A stretch of 64,000 bases of DNA from JAVBNH01 sp031551635. GTDB lineage: Bacteria; Bacillota; Clostridia; Oscillospirales; Acutalibacteraceae. The position numbers were made by a program, and so were the translations under genes. The notes beneath the pieces were generated by a model. That model had not been told where the DNA came from, did no database searches, and saw nothing but the letters and a program-made list of their open reading frames with translations. The stretch is taken from the NCBI GenBank assembly GCA_031551635.1, contig JAVBNH010000002.1, positions 248,001 to 312,000 of the forward strand, read 5' to 3'. Below are positions 37,538 to 45,656 of this stretch, one piece after another (the first letter of the stretch is position 1; each line of letters starts with the position of its first letter).

Positions 37538-38761
37538 ATGGAAAAAAAAGAGATTCTCGCCAAACTGGAAAAATATAATCAAACGCATTTGCTTGATTTT
37601 GACGGCGAGTTGACTGATGAGGAACGTCAGGTTTTGTTTTCGCAAATAGCTGAGGCTGATTTTTCGATAATCGAAAAGCTTTCGCAAGAAGAAAAAACCG
37701 CGGAGGATAAAATTTCACCGATTGAGGTTCTCAAAAAGGAAGAAATTGAAGCGAATTTCGATTATTACAAAAAAATTGGTATTGACGCCTTGAAAAACAA
37801 CAAGGTCGCCTTGATTCTGCTGGCAGGCGGGCAGGGCAGCCGCCTCGGTTTTGACAAGGCAAAGGGTATGCTTAATGTCGGAATCGATAAACAGCTTTTT
37901 ATTTTTGAAATTTTTATAAATAATCTGAAAAAGATTGCGGATGAAGCCGGAAACTGGATTTATATGTTTATTATGGTCAGTCCTCAGAACGGCGACGAGG
38001 TCAAGAGCTTTTTTGAGGAAAATAATTATTTCGGATACAATAAGGATTTTATTCTCTTTTTCAAGCAGAATACCATCGCTTCCCTGGATATTGACGGAAA
38101 AATATTAATGAGCAGTAAGCATTCCCTGACCCTCGCGCCTGACGGCAACGGCAATTTTTACGCGCCTTTCAAGGCGAACGGATTCGCGGATATTCTTGAA
38201 AATCTGGGTGTGGAATGGATTAATATTTTTTCCGTTGACAATGTCTTGCAGAAGATTGCTGACCCGGCTTTTATCGGCGCTACTATAGCCTCAAAGTGCA
38301 ATTGCGGCGCTAAGGTTGTTAAAAAAGCGAATCCCTCGGAGCGTGTCGGCATGCTCTGCCTGAGAAACAACCGCCCCTCGGTTATCGAGTATTTTGAGCT
38401 GCCGAAGGAGCTTGAGAACGCTTCTGACGCCTCGGGCGATTTGCTTTACGGCTTTGGGGTTATTCTCAATTACCTTCTCAGCACTGAAATGCTCAGGAAA
38501 ATAAGCACTGAACCTTTGCCTATACATATCGCGAAAAAAATCATTAAGCATATCGACAGAAACGGGAAATTAATTGAGCCTAGCGAGCCGAACGCGTATA
38601 AATTCGAATATTTGCTGACTGATATTGTTGATATAATGGGTACCTGTTTGCCCTTTGAGGTCGTCAGAGATACAGATTTTGCGCCGATAAAAAACAGAAG
38701 CGGCGTCGATTCGCTCGACACCGCAAGAGAGTTGTTAAAATTAAACGGATATGAGATTTAA
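37538..38761 (+). CDS. UDP-GlcNAc/UDP-sugar pyrophosphorylase family protein
   Basis: 407 residues of the eukaryote-like UDPGP type 1 family. The nucleotide-binding signature LLAGGQGSRLGFDKAKGML lies near residue 90, with further family segments (MVSPQNGDEVKSFF, FKQNTIASLD, APDGNGNFY, FSVDNVL). It should make a UDP-sugar from UTP and a sugar 1-phosphate, probably UDP-GlcNAc or UDP-Glc, for wall polymers. Its last four bases overlap the end of the convergent YidC-fusion gene, so the two 3' ends share DNA. Confidence 0.85.
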   Translation: MEKKEILAKLEKYNQTHLLDFDGELTDEERQVLFSQIAEADFSIIEKLSQEEKTAEDKISPIEVLKKEEIEANFDYYKKIGIDALKNNKVALILLAGGQGSRLGFDKAKGMLNVGIDKQLFIFEIFINNLKKIADEAGNWIYMFIMVSPQNGDEVKSFFEENNYFGYNKDFILFFKQNTIASLDIDGKILMSSKHSLTLAPDGNGNFYAPFKANGFADILENLGVEWINIFSVDNVLQKIADPAFIGATIASKCNCGAKVVKKANPSERVGMLCLRNNRPSVIEYFELPKELENASDASGDLLYGFGVILNYLLSTEMLRKISTEPLPIHIAKKIIKHIDRNGKLIEPSEPNAYKFEYLLTDIVDIMGTCLPFEVVRDTDFAPIKNRSGVDSLDTARELLKLNGYEI

Positions 38762-40980
38762 TCGGATATTTCATCTGAGGCAAAATCAATAGCTCTGTTA
38801 ATAAAGCTGTCAAGGCTTTCACCGTTCACCATTGCGGCAGCTTCAGCCTTTCGCTTGCGTTCACCGTTCAGAATATAAGTATAATCGCGGCTTAAACTAA
38901 TTAAATTTTCATTGCTTGCAGCAGTCGGTTTTACCGGCTGCTTTGCTTTTAATGTGTTTATTATATATTCACCGCCGGCTTTACCGCTGCTCCCGATATT
39001 ATAGATATTCTTTTCTAGAACCTCTGTAATCCTTTTGCGGTAGCTCTCACTATTGGCGGTCATATCCGCGATTATCCCCGGAATCCTCTCAAAGTCAGAT
39101 ATATCAACAGATATTCCGATTTCATCTCTGAGAGAAATGTCAAGTGGTACGGCTTCGATTTTTTTATACTCCGGATTCATTATCTTCATTGGCGTATTAA
39201 TAAACAGAGACGGTCTTTTAGTCGCATATGAGAACTCCTGTGCGATAGACGACCAGTCGGTGATTACTACATCTGAGGTGTAAACTGTTTTATTTGACGA
39301 AAAATCGGTTTCAATTATAAACTCATCTTCGCTCTCATGCTTATATCTGTTAGTAATGGCCGACATTTTGCCAGGAAAACGCTTCACAAACTCAGGGTGC
39401 GGGCGCAAAATAACCATGTTGCCCTTATGAAGCAGCTGAGTAAGCAGCTCGTCAAGGCAGAACTCCATTATATTATCCTTTTGCCAAGAGGGGGCAATCA
39501 AAATCTGCTTCTTCTCTCTTTTTTCCATAGGCAAATCCCGAACATTTTCAAGCAAGGTATCGAGCAGCCCATATCCAACGCTCACAAGCTTTTTTTCTTT
39601 AAGCCCGTATGCCTGCTCTGTCTGTCTGACCTCATCAATATGGTTCGGTCCGCAGCAAAAAATTGTGTCAAAATGGTCAAGGGCGTGCTCGCGCAGCATC
39701 AGGTGGAAGCTCGTCATGCCGTGGTCTGTATAGACATATTCAACGTCCTTTTTCACAATCGAACGCTTAATATGATATTCCTCTAGATCCGGCATGGTCA
39801 TCACAACCATGTCCGCGTCCATACGCATCATAAATGAAATGAGCTGCCTGCCCCCGACAAAATATGCCTTCAGCTTCGCATTATCCTGCTTAAAAATACT
39901 GTCGTTTATATCACTGGTGACATAATGAACCTCAATATCGCTGTTATTTAGAATATAGTCTATTGTACGGCTGAAATATTTATAGAATCCGTTGCTCTCC
40001 GAGTAGAAAACAAGCTGCTTTTTGCAAGCGAAAAACCGCACCGCGTCAGCTTTAGCACGCTCTTGTTCTGTTTTTTTTTGTCTGTTTTGTTCCGCTTTTT
40101 CTTGTCTCGAGAGAACTGTTTTAACCGGACGGTTTTCATAGTCGATATATTTGGAGGGCTTATAAATTAAATTGCAGGCATAGGTTACTATAATAGACAA
40201 AATATTTCCGACAGTCCAGTAAAGTCCGATTCCGCAAGGGACGACAAAGGTGAAATACCCAGAAAAAGCGACAAGAAATAATGCCATTCCCCATTTCCCG
40301 AGGAAACCCTGTTCCATCTGGAGGACATTGCGGGAATTTTGGTAGGCACTTAAAAGAAAGGAGCTTAGCGCGGAAAGAATCGGAACTATTATAATAATAC
40401 CCGAAAAAGTGGGAATTTCCGAGAGGTTAATTCCTAAAAAGTTAAAATCAATAGATTGAATTTTTGTAATTATTTCTGAATTAACAATGCTGAGGAAAGC
40501 GGAAGCATTCTGCTGAACTGTTTCCATGACCTTCAGCTGAGCCGCGTAACCGAGGTCACTCACACCGAGAACCTCATAAGCCTTATTGCTCAGCGCAGCG
40601 ATTGTCGATGAATCAATATGCAAAAGATGCTGCAAAGGATTATATATTACATTGACAAGCCCAAGCACCAGCGGAATTTGCAGCAGCAGAGGTAGGAGTC
40701 CGATAAAAGAATTATACTTCTCTTTTTTATAAAGCAGCTTCTGTTCCTTGAATATAGCGCTGACATTGCCCGAATTCCGCTGCTTTATATCCTCAAGCAG
40801 TGGCGACATTTTAACCATTTTTATAGAGTTTTTCTGGGACATAAGCGAGAGGGGGAACATAATAAGCTTTGTTATAAGTGTAAAAAGCATTATCGCGAGG
40901 GCATAGCTACCGACAAGCCTGTATGCGTAATACATCACAAGACCCAGCGGAATACCGAAAACAGTGTTAATTAATTCCAT
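38758..40980 (-). CDS. YidC/Oxa1 insertase fused to CDP-glycerol glycerophosphotransferase domain
   Basis: 740 residues with two distinct halves. Residues about 1-270 are a YidC/Oxa1 insertase core with five helices (GSYALAIMLFTLITKLIMFP, LLPLLLQIPLVLGL, and FTFVVPCGIGLYWTVGNI). A charged linker (about 285-310, rich in KAEQNRQKKTEQERAK) leads to a CDP-glycerol:glycerophosphotransferase (TagB/TagF) domain at about 315-680: VYTDHGMTSFH, ILIAPSWQ, RPHPEF and DVVITDWSSIAQEF. The insertase part may serve only as a membrane anchor or may insert partner enzymes. A teichoic-acid-like polymer is the expected product. A membrane sulfatase/LtaS-like gene lies upstream on the same strand, in keeping with envelope polymer work. 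Confidence 0.88.
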   Translation of the reverse strand: MELINTVFGIPLGLVMYYAYRLVGSYALAIMLFTLITKLIMFPLSLMSQKNSIKMVKMSPLLEDIKQRNSGNVSAIFKEQKLLYKKEKYNSFIGLLPLLLQIPLVLGLVNVIYNPLQHLLHIDSSTIAALSNKAYEVLGVSDLGYAAQLKVMETVQQNASAFLSIVNSEIITKIQSIDFNFLGINLSEIPTFSGIIIIVPILSALSSFLLSAYQNSRNVLQMEQGFLGKWGMALFLVAFSGYFTFVVPCGIGLYWTVGNILSIIVTYACNLIYKPSKYIDYENRPVKTVLSRQEKAEQNRQKKTEQERAKADAVRFFACKKQLVFYSESNGFYKYFSRTIDYILNNSDIEVHYVTSDINDSIFKQDNAKLKAYFVGGRQLISFMMRMDADMVVMTMPDLEEYHIKRSIVKKDVEYVYTDHGMTSFHLMLREHALDHFDTIFCCGPNHIDEVRQTEQAYGLKEKKLVSVGYGLLDTLLENVRDLPMEKREKKQILIAPSWQKDNIMEFCLDELLTQLLHKGNMVILRPHPEFVKRFPGKMSAITNRYKHESEDEFIIETDFSSNKTVYTSDVVITDWSSIAQEFSYATKRPSLFINTPMKIMNPEYKKIEAVPLDISLRDEIGISVDISDFERIPGIIADMTANSESYRKRITEVLEKNIYNIGSSGKAGGEYIINTLKAKQPVKPTAASNENLISLSRDYTYILNGERKRKAEAAAMVNGESLDSFINRAIDFASDEISD

Positions 40981-41007
40981 ATACGAAAATGCCTTTCAAG
41001 AATTTTT

Positions 41008-41113
41008 ATACTATTTAACGTTAAAATCATAGAAAACTATCGTGCCTTAAATCCGAATGCCATTTTACATTCGGCGGCTCTCCGTTATCTATGTTTTAAC
41101 CTAAAAATAGTAT
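41008..41113 (-). repeat. 106-bp imperfect palindrome in the leader of the YidC fusion gene
   Basis: The ends ATACTATTT (41008-41016) and AAATAGTAT (41105-41113) are perfect complements, and the pairing continues inward (GTTAAAA, CATAGA) with mismatches. A small inner hairpin (CCGAATG / CATTCGG) sits in the middle. It would form a long folded RNA in the 5' leader, or could be a MITE-like remnant. Confidence 0.7.
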
Positions 41114-41131
41114 TACATTAGTTTCTGCTCA

Positions 41132-41160
41132 TATATAATGTTGATTTCGAAATAGGTTAA
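41132..41160 (-). promoter_or_regulatory. Possible promoter of the YidC fusion gene
   Basis: On the minus strand, TTAACC (41160-41155) and TATATA (41137-41132) are 17 bases apart. The transcript would begin near 41125, just before the 106-bp palindrome. The -35 is poor. Confidence 0.4.
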
Positions 41161-41171
41161 TGTTGAGAATA

Positions 41172-43139
41172 TCAGCCGTGGGGGTAAAGTGATATTGTTT
41201 CCCCGACCTTTTCCCAGTTTTTAAAGTTCCGCGCGTCGCCCTTGATATTAAATTCTTCAAGATATTCTTCTTTTCCGTTCTGCGGCGTTACTCTGTAATA
41301 GTATTTGCGTGTAATATCAGCATTTTCGTCAACCTCCCAAAATGCGGGACCATAGGAGTCGGTTTTTATCCCTGTCATTTTAATGACTGAAGCTCTGAAA
41401 TTATCAGAGTTTATTGGAGCCGTGTTAACACGCAGAGCTCCTTTCTCACCCTTAAGCTTAACGAATAAGCCGGTTGTGACCGCACGATCGAGAGGCGTAA
41501 AATCATAAGATTTTCCGTGGTCTCCGGTGATAATAATATTAGAACTGTCATACAAACCGACGCGTTTCAGCTCATCGAGATAATAGCTCACAATCTTCAT
41601 GCAGCCCGCCATCTGAGCTTCAAGTGATGACCCACCCGAAGGGGCACTCTCACAATTTTCCGTCATGTCATAGGGTGCGTGCAAACCGTTCAGGTGAAGA
41701 TACATGAAGTTATTTTTCGTATCAGTAACCGTCAGACCCTGAGAAGCCAGATTATTATAATATCTGACATCGTCTGTAACATAAGAAGGATACTCATATT
41801 TAGTCGAAATGAGCCTTGTTAATTCATCAGTAGAAATATAGAAGCTGGGTTTTAAGGCGAGCGGAAAATACTTAAAAGCTGTTAAGGTGGAGAACTTTTT
41901 GATTGCCTGAGTCTTATCTATGACTGTTGTGCCCGGTATAACATTATCCGCGAGATCCCGGAGCTGCTCAATATTTGTATATGTATAACTCTTTTCCATA
42001 AAAAATTTGGTTGAGTAATTCATAGAGCGGATATCGCTGATAAAGCTCGAGTTTTTATAAGCCTCGCTGACAAATTCATCAGCTTTTTTATCATAAAGAG
42101 TGGTAAATCCTGTGAGGAGATTTACAACCGCGGGATAGGTTCTGCAGTAATAGGATGTATTATTTTTATACTGCACAAAGCCCTCGTAATTATCGAAGGC
42201 ATTAGGGTTCTTTTTAAAATAATCCTCAACATATTCGCCGTCAAGCCTGTCAAGAAGCAAGACTATAATATTTTCTTTTGAAGAGACCTCGTTTATACCC
42301 ATTTCAGAAAGATAGACCTTTGAATCCTTTTGAACAAAAACACCGCTTGAAAAACCCGAATAAAGCATGGTGACTACTTGAACGAGTACAAGCAGTACGC
42401 TCAACGCGATTGTAGCATATTTCCAGATTACTCTGCTGAAGTAAGCGATAACAAAGGGCAGGGCAATGATTTCCAGCCACATCAAAAGATTTATAAGCAT
42501 CTGCTGCTTGTAATTATGCCACGCTATCGCGTCACCTGTCAGCTGACCTAAATCAATATTGACAATATTGCCTTGAACATATAAAGCGAGAGTTAGACCG
42601 AAGAAAAGCGAAATAAAAAAGTTGAAAACTCTGCCTTTTAAAAGAGAAGCAAATAAAAAAAGTACAGCGAAAACTATAAAGGCGAATAATGATATGGGTA
42701 GAGCAATGCTTAAAAATGGATAGGGGATTGTTGAAGCATTGGCGATAAAGAGGTCGCATATCCCGAAAATAAAAAACGTGAAGGTCAAAGCAAAAGTGCT
42801 GACTGCCGCGAGGACTATCCGAGAGCCAAGGGTTCGTTTATCAAATAAGAGATATTCTACAGTGCCGTGCTTTGGTTCATTGTCCTCTCCATCGTTGGAA
42901 GTTGCTTCTTTTTTAATTTTTTCCTCGAGCAGCTTCATTTGAATTTTTGTAAAAAAAATCTTAGCTCTCGCTGAAAATCCGCTGAAAACCACTCCGAGAG
43001 TAATAAAAAAAGCAGCAATTATCTGAATTATATATGACGATGTCGCAGGGTCAATATAAGCCGAAGAACGCCCGTGAAAAAAAATGGATAAAAAGAAAAC
43101 AAAATAGCCGCATTTTAATATTCTGATGATTCTCCGCAT
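41172..43139 (-). CDS. Membrane sulfatase/LtaS-like phosphotransferase
   Basis: 655 residues. About six membrane helices occupy the first 290 residues. The extracellular C-terminal domain is of the alkaline phosphatase/sulfatase superfamily: metal ligand Asp in VLLLDRLDGEY, a likely nucleophile Thr in CRTYPAVVNLLTGF, HLNGLHAPYD, and the Asp-His pair in ITGDHGKSYD. This layout is shared with lipoteichoic acid synthases and glycan phosphoglycerol or phosphoethanolamine transferases. The neighbouring glycerophosphotransferase fusion suggests work on a glycerol-phosphate polymer. GAAGGGAT precedes the ATG. Confidence 0.82.
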   Translation of the reverse strand: MRRIIRILKCGYFVFFLSIFFHGRSSAYIDPATSSYIIQIIAAFFITLGVVFSGFSARAKIFFTKIQMKLLEEKIKKEATSNDGEDNEPKHGTVEYLLFDKRTLGSRIVLAAVSTFALTFTFFIFGICDLFIANASTIPYPFLSIALPISLFAFIVFAVLFLFASLLKGRVFNFFISLFFGLTLALYVQGNIVNIDLGQLTGDAIAWHNYKQQMLINLLMWLEIIALPFVIAYFSRVIWKYATIALSVLLVLVQVVTMLYSGFSSGVFVQKDSKVYLSEMGINEVSSKENIIVLLLDRLDGEYVEDYFKKNPNAFDNYEGFVQYKNNTSYYCRTYPAVVNLLTGFTTLYDKKADEFVSEAYKNSSFISDIRSMNYSTKFFMEKSYTYTNIEQLRDLADNVIPGTTVIDKTQAIKKFSTLTAFKYFPLALKPSFYISTDELTRLISTKYEYPSYVTDDVRYYNNLASQGLTVTDTKNNFMYLHLNGLHAPYDMTENCESAPSGGSSLEAQMAGCMKIVSYYLDELKRVGLYDSSNIIITGDHGKSYDFTPLDRAVTTGLFVKLKGEKGALRVNTAPINSDNFRASVIKMTGIKTDSYGPAFWEVDENADITRKYYYRVTPQNGKEEYLEEFNIKGDARNFKNWEKVGETISLYPHG

Positions 43140-43173
43140 AAAAAATATCCCTTCTCTGTATCCCTATCCAAAC

Positions 43174-43205
43174 AAGCAGCAAAAAGTTGAAACTTTTTAC
43201 TGCTT
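43174..43205 (-). terminator. Hairpin after the GH16 gene
   Basis: AAGCAG/CTGCTT and AAAAAGTT/AACTTTTT arms form a near-perfect hairpin with a very short loop, about 23 bases after the GH16 stop. No long T-run follows, so some read-through into the sulfatase gene is likely. Confidence 0.5.
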
Positions 43206-43227
43206 AACTATCCGGTTGTCTTAATTC

Positions 43228-44103
43228 TTAATTTTTATAATCATATACTCTGACGTAATCGATTTCAAAAGCCGTCGGGAGGAAATTGTTGTCGGTAATA
43301 AGCCCTGACCAGTTGTCACTGATTTCTCCGTTTTCACCGCCGACCTCAACTGAGAGAATAAGATATTCCGGAGTAATCGAGGGACCCTTGAATTTCGAGC
43401 CGGCGAACTGAACCCCGTCAACATAAATAATATATTCATCCTCATTCCACTCGAGTGCGTAGGTATGGTATTCAGAATAGGGGTCGCCCTTGACGCGGCA
43501 TCTGCCCAGGCTGTCAACGGCGCTGTCCTCTCCGTAGCCGTCAATATGGATATTCGAGGTAACGGCGTTGCGGTAAAGTCCGCCCTTCCAATAATAAGGA
43601 GCTTCAAAAACGTCAATTTCAGCGCCGTCGCGTCCGCTGCCGTCAACATTTTCCATTGTGTCATTCAGCATCCAGAAAGCTGCCCAATGCCCCGCGCCCT
43701 TCGGGAGCTTGCAGCGCACCTCATAATAGCCGAAGGTGTGCTCGAAAAGCCCGTAGGTGTTGATTCCCGCGGTATAATAACCCGCCGGACCGCCGTCGAG
43801 ACCTTCTTCAAGGTATTCAGTTTTTATTTTCAGCGAGCCGTCTGAAACCTCACACATTTTATTGTTCCAATAGCCTCCGCGGCGAATCGAAGTGCCGTTA
43901 ACGCCGTGATGATCAGTCCAGTTTGCCGCGTCCAGCTCATCACCGTCAAATTCATCGCTCCACACAGGCTCATCGGTAAATTTGCTCATGTCGACTTTTT
44001 CACCGTAAGCCGGAACCGGTATACCGAACGCCCAGCCGATGATAACATAGATGCAGGTGTAAAGAACTACGCCGATTTTGATATAAAACTGCGTCATTGT
44101 CAT
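43228..44103 (-). CDS. GH16-family glucanase, membrane-anchored or secreted
   Basis: 291 residues from the ATG at 44103 (AAGGGAG upstream; a longer frame starts inside the promoter). A hydrophobic N-terminal segment (about 7-28) is an anchor or uncleaved signal. The catalytic GH16 domain has PVWSDEFDG at its start, the active-site EIDVFE (nucleophile and acid/base Glu flanking an Asp) and an EWNEDEYIIYVDG segment. Likely substrates are beta-1,3 or mixed-linked beta-glucans. The gene has its own promoter and heads a leftward group with the sulfatase and the YidC fusion. Confidence 0.9.
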   Translation of the reverse strand: MTMTQFYIKIGVVLYTCIYVIIGWAFGIPVPAYGEKVDMSKFTDEPVWSDEFDGDELDAANWTDHHGVNGTSIRRGGYWNNKMCEVSDGSLKIKTEYLEEGLDGGPAGYYTAGINTYGLFEHTFGYYEVRCKLPKGAGHWAAFWMLNDTMENVDGSGRDGAEIDVFEAPYYWKGGLYRNAVTSNIHIDGYGEDSAVDSLGRCRVKGDPYSEYHTYALEWNEDEYIIYVDGVQFAGSKFKGPSITPEYLILSVEVGGENGEISDNWSGLITDNNFLPTAFEIDYVRVYDYKN

Positions 44104-44131
44104 ATTATTACTCCCTTTAGTTAATAAATAA

Positions 44132-44160
44132 AGAATAGCATGTCTATACATTTCTGTCAA
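44132..44160 (-). promoter_or_regulatory. Promoter of the GH16 gene
   Basis: On the minus strand, TTGACA (44160-44155) and TATTCT (44137-44132) are 17 bases apart, about 30 bases upstream of the start codon. Confidence 0.75.
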
Positions 44161-44289
44161 TAATTATTAACAAAATGGTCATTTTATATTGCATTTTTTT
44201 CCATTTAGTTTTATAATAAAATTGTAACATTAACCAAACCGGTAAATTTACGGAAACATACACGTTTAAATGGTAATTAAAAGGTTTTT

Positions 44290-44366
44290 TTAGCACCATA
44301 ATGTGCTGAATGCTCAACAAAAAACAAGACTTGGGTTGTGGGCTTGGCAAGCCAAACCCACGTTAG
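44290..44366 (+). repeat. Dispersed two-hairpin element, copy C1
   Basis: Runs from TTAGCACC to CCCACGTTAG and includes GTGCTGAATGCTCAAC and the TGGGCTTGGC / GCCAAACCCA palindrome. It is directly followed by copy C2, so this is a tandem pair in the 346-base gap between the GH16 and dockerin genes (44104-44449). The gap otherwise holds the GH16 promoter and AT-rich sequence. Confidence 0.9.
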
Positions 44367-44439
44367 TTCCTTAATGAGCTGAATGCTCAATAAAAAACAA
44401 AACATGAATTGTGGGCTTGGCAAGCCAAACCCACGTTAG
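44367..44439 (+). repeat. Dispersed two-hairpin element, copy C2, overlapping a ribosome site
   Basis: Contains TGAGCTGAATGCTCA (a perfect 5-bp stem) and the TGGGCTTGGC / GCCAAACCCA palindrome, ending CCCACGTTAG. Its last bases merge with the AGGAGG ribosome site (44438-44443) of the dockerin gene, so the element forms part of that gene's translation start region. Confidence 0.9.
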
Positions 44440-44449
44440 GAGGATTCAA

Positions 44450-45601
44450 ATGAAAAAATTCAGGAAAATCACAGCGGTATTTGTTATTGTATTATGCGCG
44501 GTATCATTAACAAACGCTTTCAGCTCAGAGGCTTCCGTTTTCGGAGATATTAACGGCGACGGTGAGATTAGTGCGGTGGACGCAAGGATACTGCTGCGTG
44601 TCAGCGCAACTCTTGAGTATATTTCCGCACCCGATGAACCAATGTACAACACTCTTATTTTCGGCGATATCAATCTCGACGGGAGCGTTACCGCGCTTGA
44701 CGCGAGAATTCTATTGAGAGTTTCGGCAAATCTCGAGAGCCTTACAGCGCCGCCGGAAGCCTCACAGACAAAATTCCTCACAACCAAACCTCGAGCGACA
44801 GAAGCGCCCACAACTGAGGAAATCACGACGACAGAGGAACTGACAACCGTTGAAATCACAACAGAAGAGCCGACTACCGAAGAACCGGTTTCCCTTGCCT
44901 ATGAGGAGCCGACTTCACCTGAGGAAATGCTCTCGCTTTATGCAGAGGTCATGAACAAAGCAAAAGCCGACCAACCGGGAATGAAGATGTATGAATACCA
45001 AGAAATCCCGAATAATGAGAGTGATAGAAAAATCACAAAAGGCAAAGCCTTTTTACCGACATTACTTGACATTGTTGATAAATTGAACATTGTTACTTCG
45101 AAGGAAAAAGCAATGGAGAAGCCAACGGTTTATAAAAGCGGTAAATCTAAAGCGGCACTTCCGATTTACGGCAACGAAAACGGCAGTCTTCTAGATGATG
45201 CGACAGCTGTAAAATCATGGAAATACGAGCTCTTAAAAAATGGAAACGCTAAAATCATCTTTACCTTGAAGGATGAGCAGAATCCTGAACCGACACCTGC
45301 AAACAGCAGCACTCCTTTGAGCTTAACCGGTTCTGTTTTTAATCCTATTTCGAAAAAAATAGCTGATGAAACCTTGAAAGAGTCATTAGTAGCTTATGTG
45401 ATGATTGGTGTAAATTACGACTTACTGTACCATGACTGTACTGCCGAAATCGAGTTTAATCCGACTAATCTCAACCTCATTTCGGTTAAAATGAAGGAAG
45501 TATGTGAAATTGATATGTCTTCCAAGGTAGCGATTATCGGCGACATTGATTTTTCACAGCAGCTGTATAGCTACATCGATTACGACAGCTTTGAATATTA
45601 A
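44450..45601 (+). CDS. Secreted dockerin-type protein with Thr/Glu-rich linker
   Basis: 383 residues from the ATG at 44450 with AGGAGG seven bases upstream. A signal peptide (about 1-25) is followed at once by a two-repeat dockerin type I module (FGDINGDGEISAVDARILLR and FGDINLDGSVTALDARILLR). A linker rich in Thr and Glu (TTEEITTTEEL-like) spans about 105-145. The C-terminal 230 residues form an unknown domain, probably beta-rich, ending IDFSQQLYSYIDYD. A dockerin in front of the effector domain is less usual than one at the C-terminus. The cohesin partner was not found in the window. Confidence 0.8.
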   Translation: MKKFRKITAVFVIVLCAVSLTNAFSSEASVFGDINGDGEISAVDARILLRVSATLEYISAPDEPMYNTLIFGDINLDGSVTALDARILLRVSANLESLTAPPEASQTKFLTTKPRATEAPTTEEITTTEELTTVEITTEEPTTEEPVSLAYEEPTSPEEMLSLYAEVMNKAKADQPGMKMYEYQEIPNNESDRKITKGKAFLPTLLDIVDKLNIVTSKEKAMEKPTVYKSGKSKAALPIYGNENGSLLDDATAVKSWKYELLKNGNAKIIFTLKDEQNPEPTPANSSTPLSLTGSVFNPISKKIADETLKESLVAYVMIGVNYDLLYHDCTAEIEFNPTNLNLISVKMKEVCEIDMSSKVAIIGDIDFSQQLYSYIDYDSFEY

Positions 45602-45610
45602 TAAAAAAAT

Positions 45611-45651
45611 ACGCGGCAAAACATTATTCTATGTTTTTGCCGCGTTTTTTT
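45611..45651. terminator. Bidirectional terminator
   Basis: Perfect 11-bp stem ACGCGGCAAAA (45611-45621) / TTTTGCCGCGT (45635-45645), with a T-run after it and an A-run before it. It serves the dockerin gene and the convergent flavoprotein gene. Confidence 0.9.
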
Positions 45652-45656
45652 TAATT

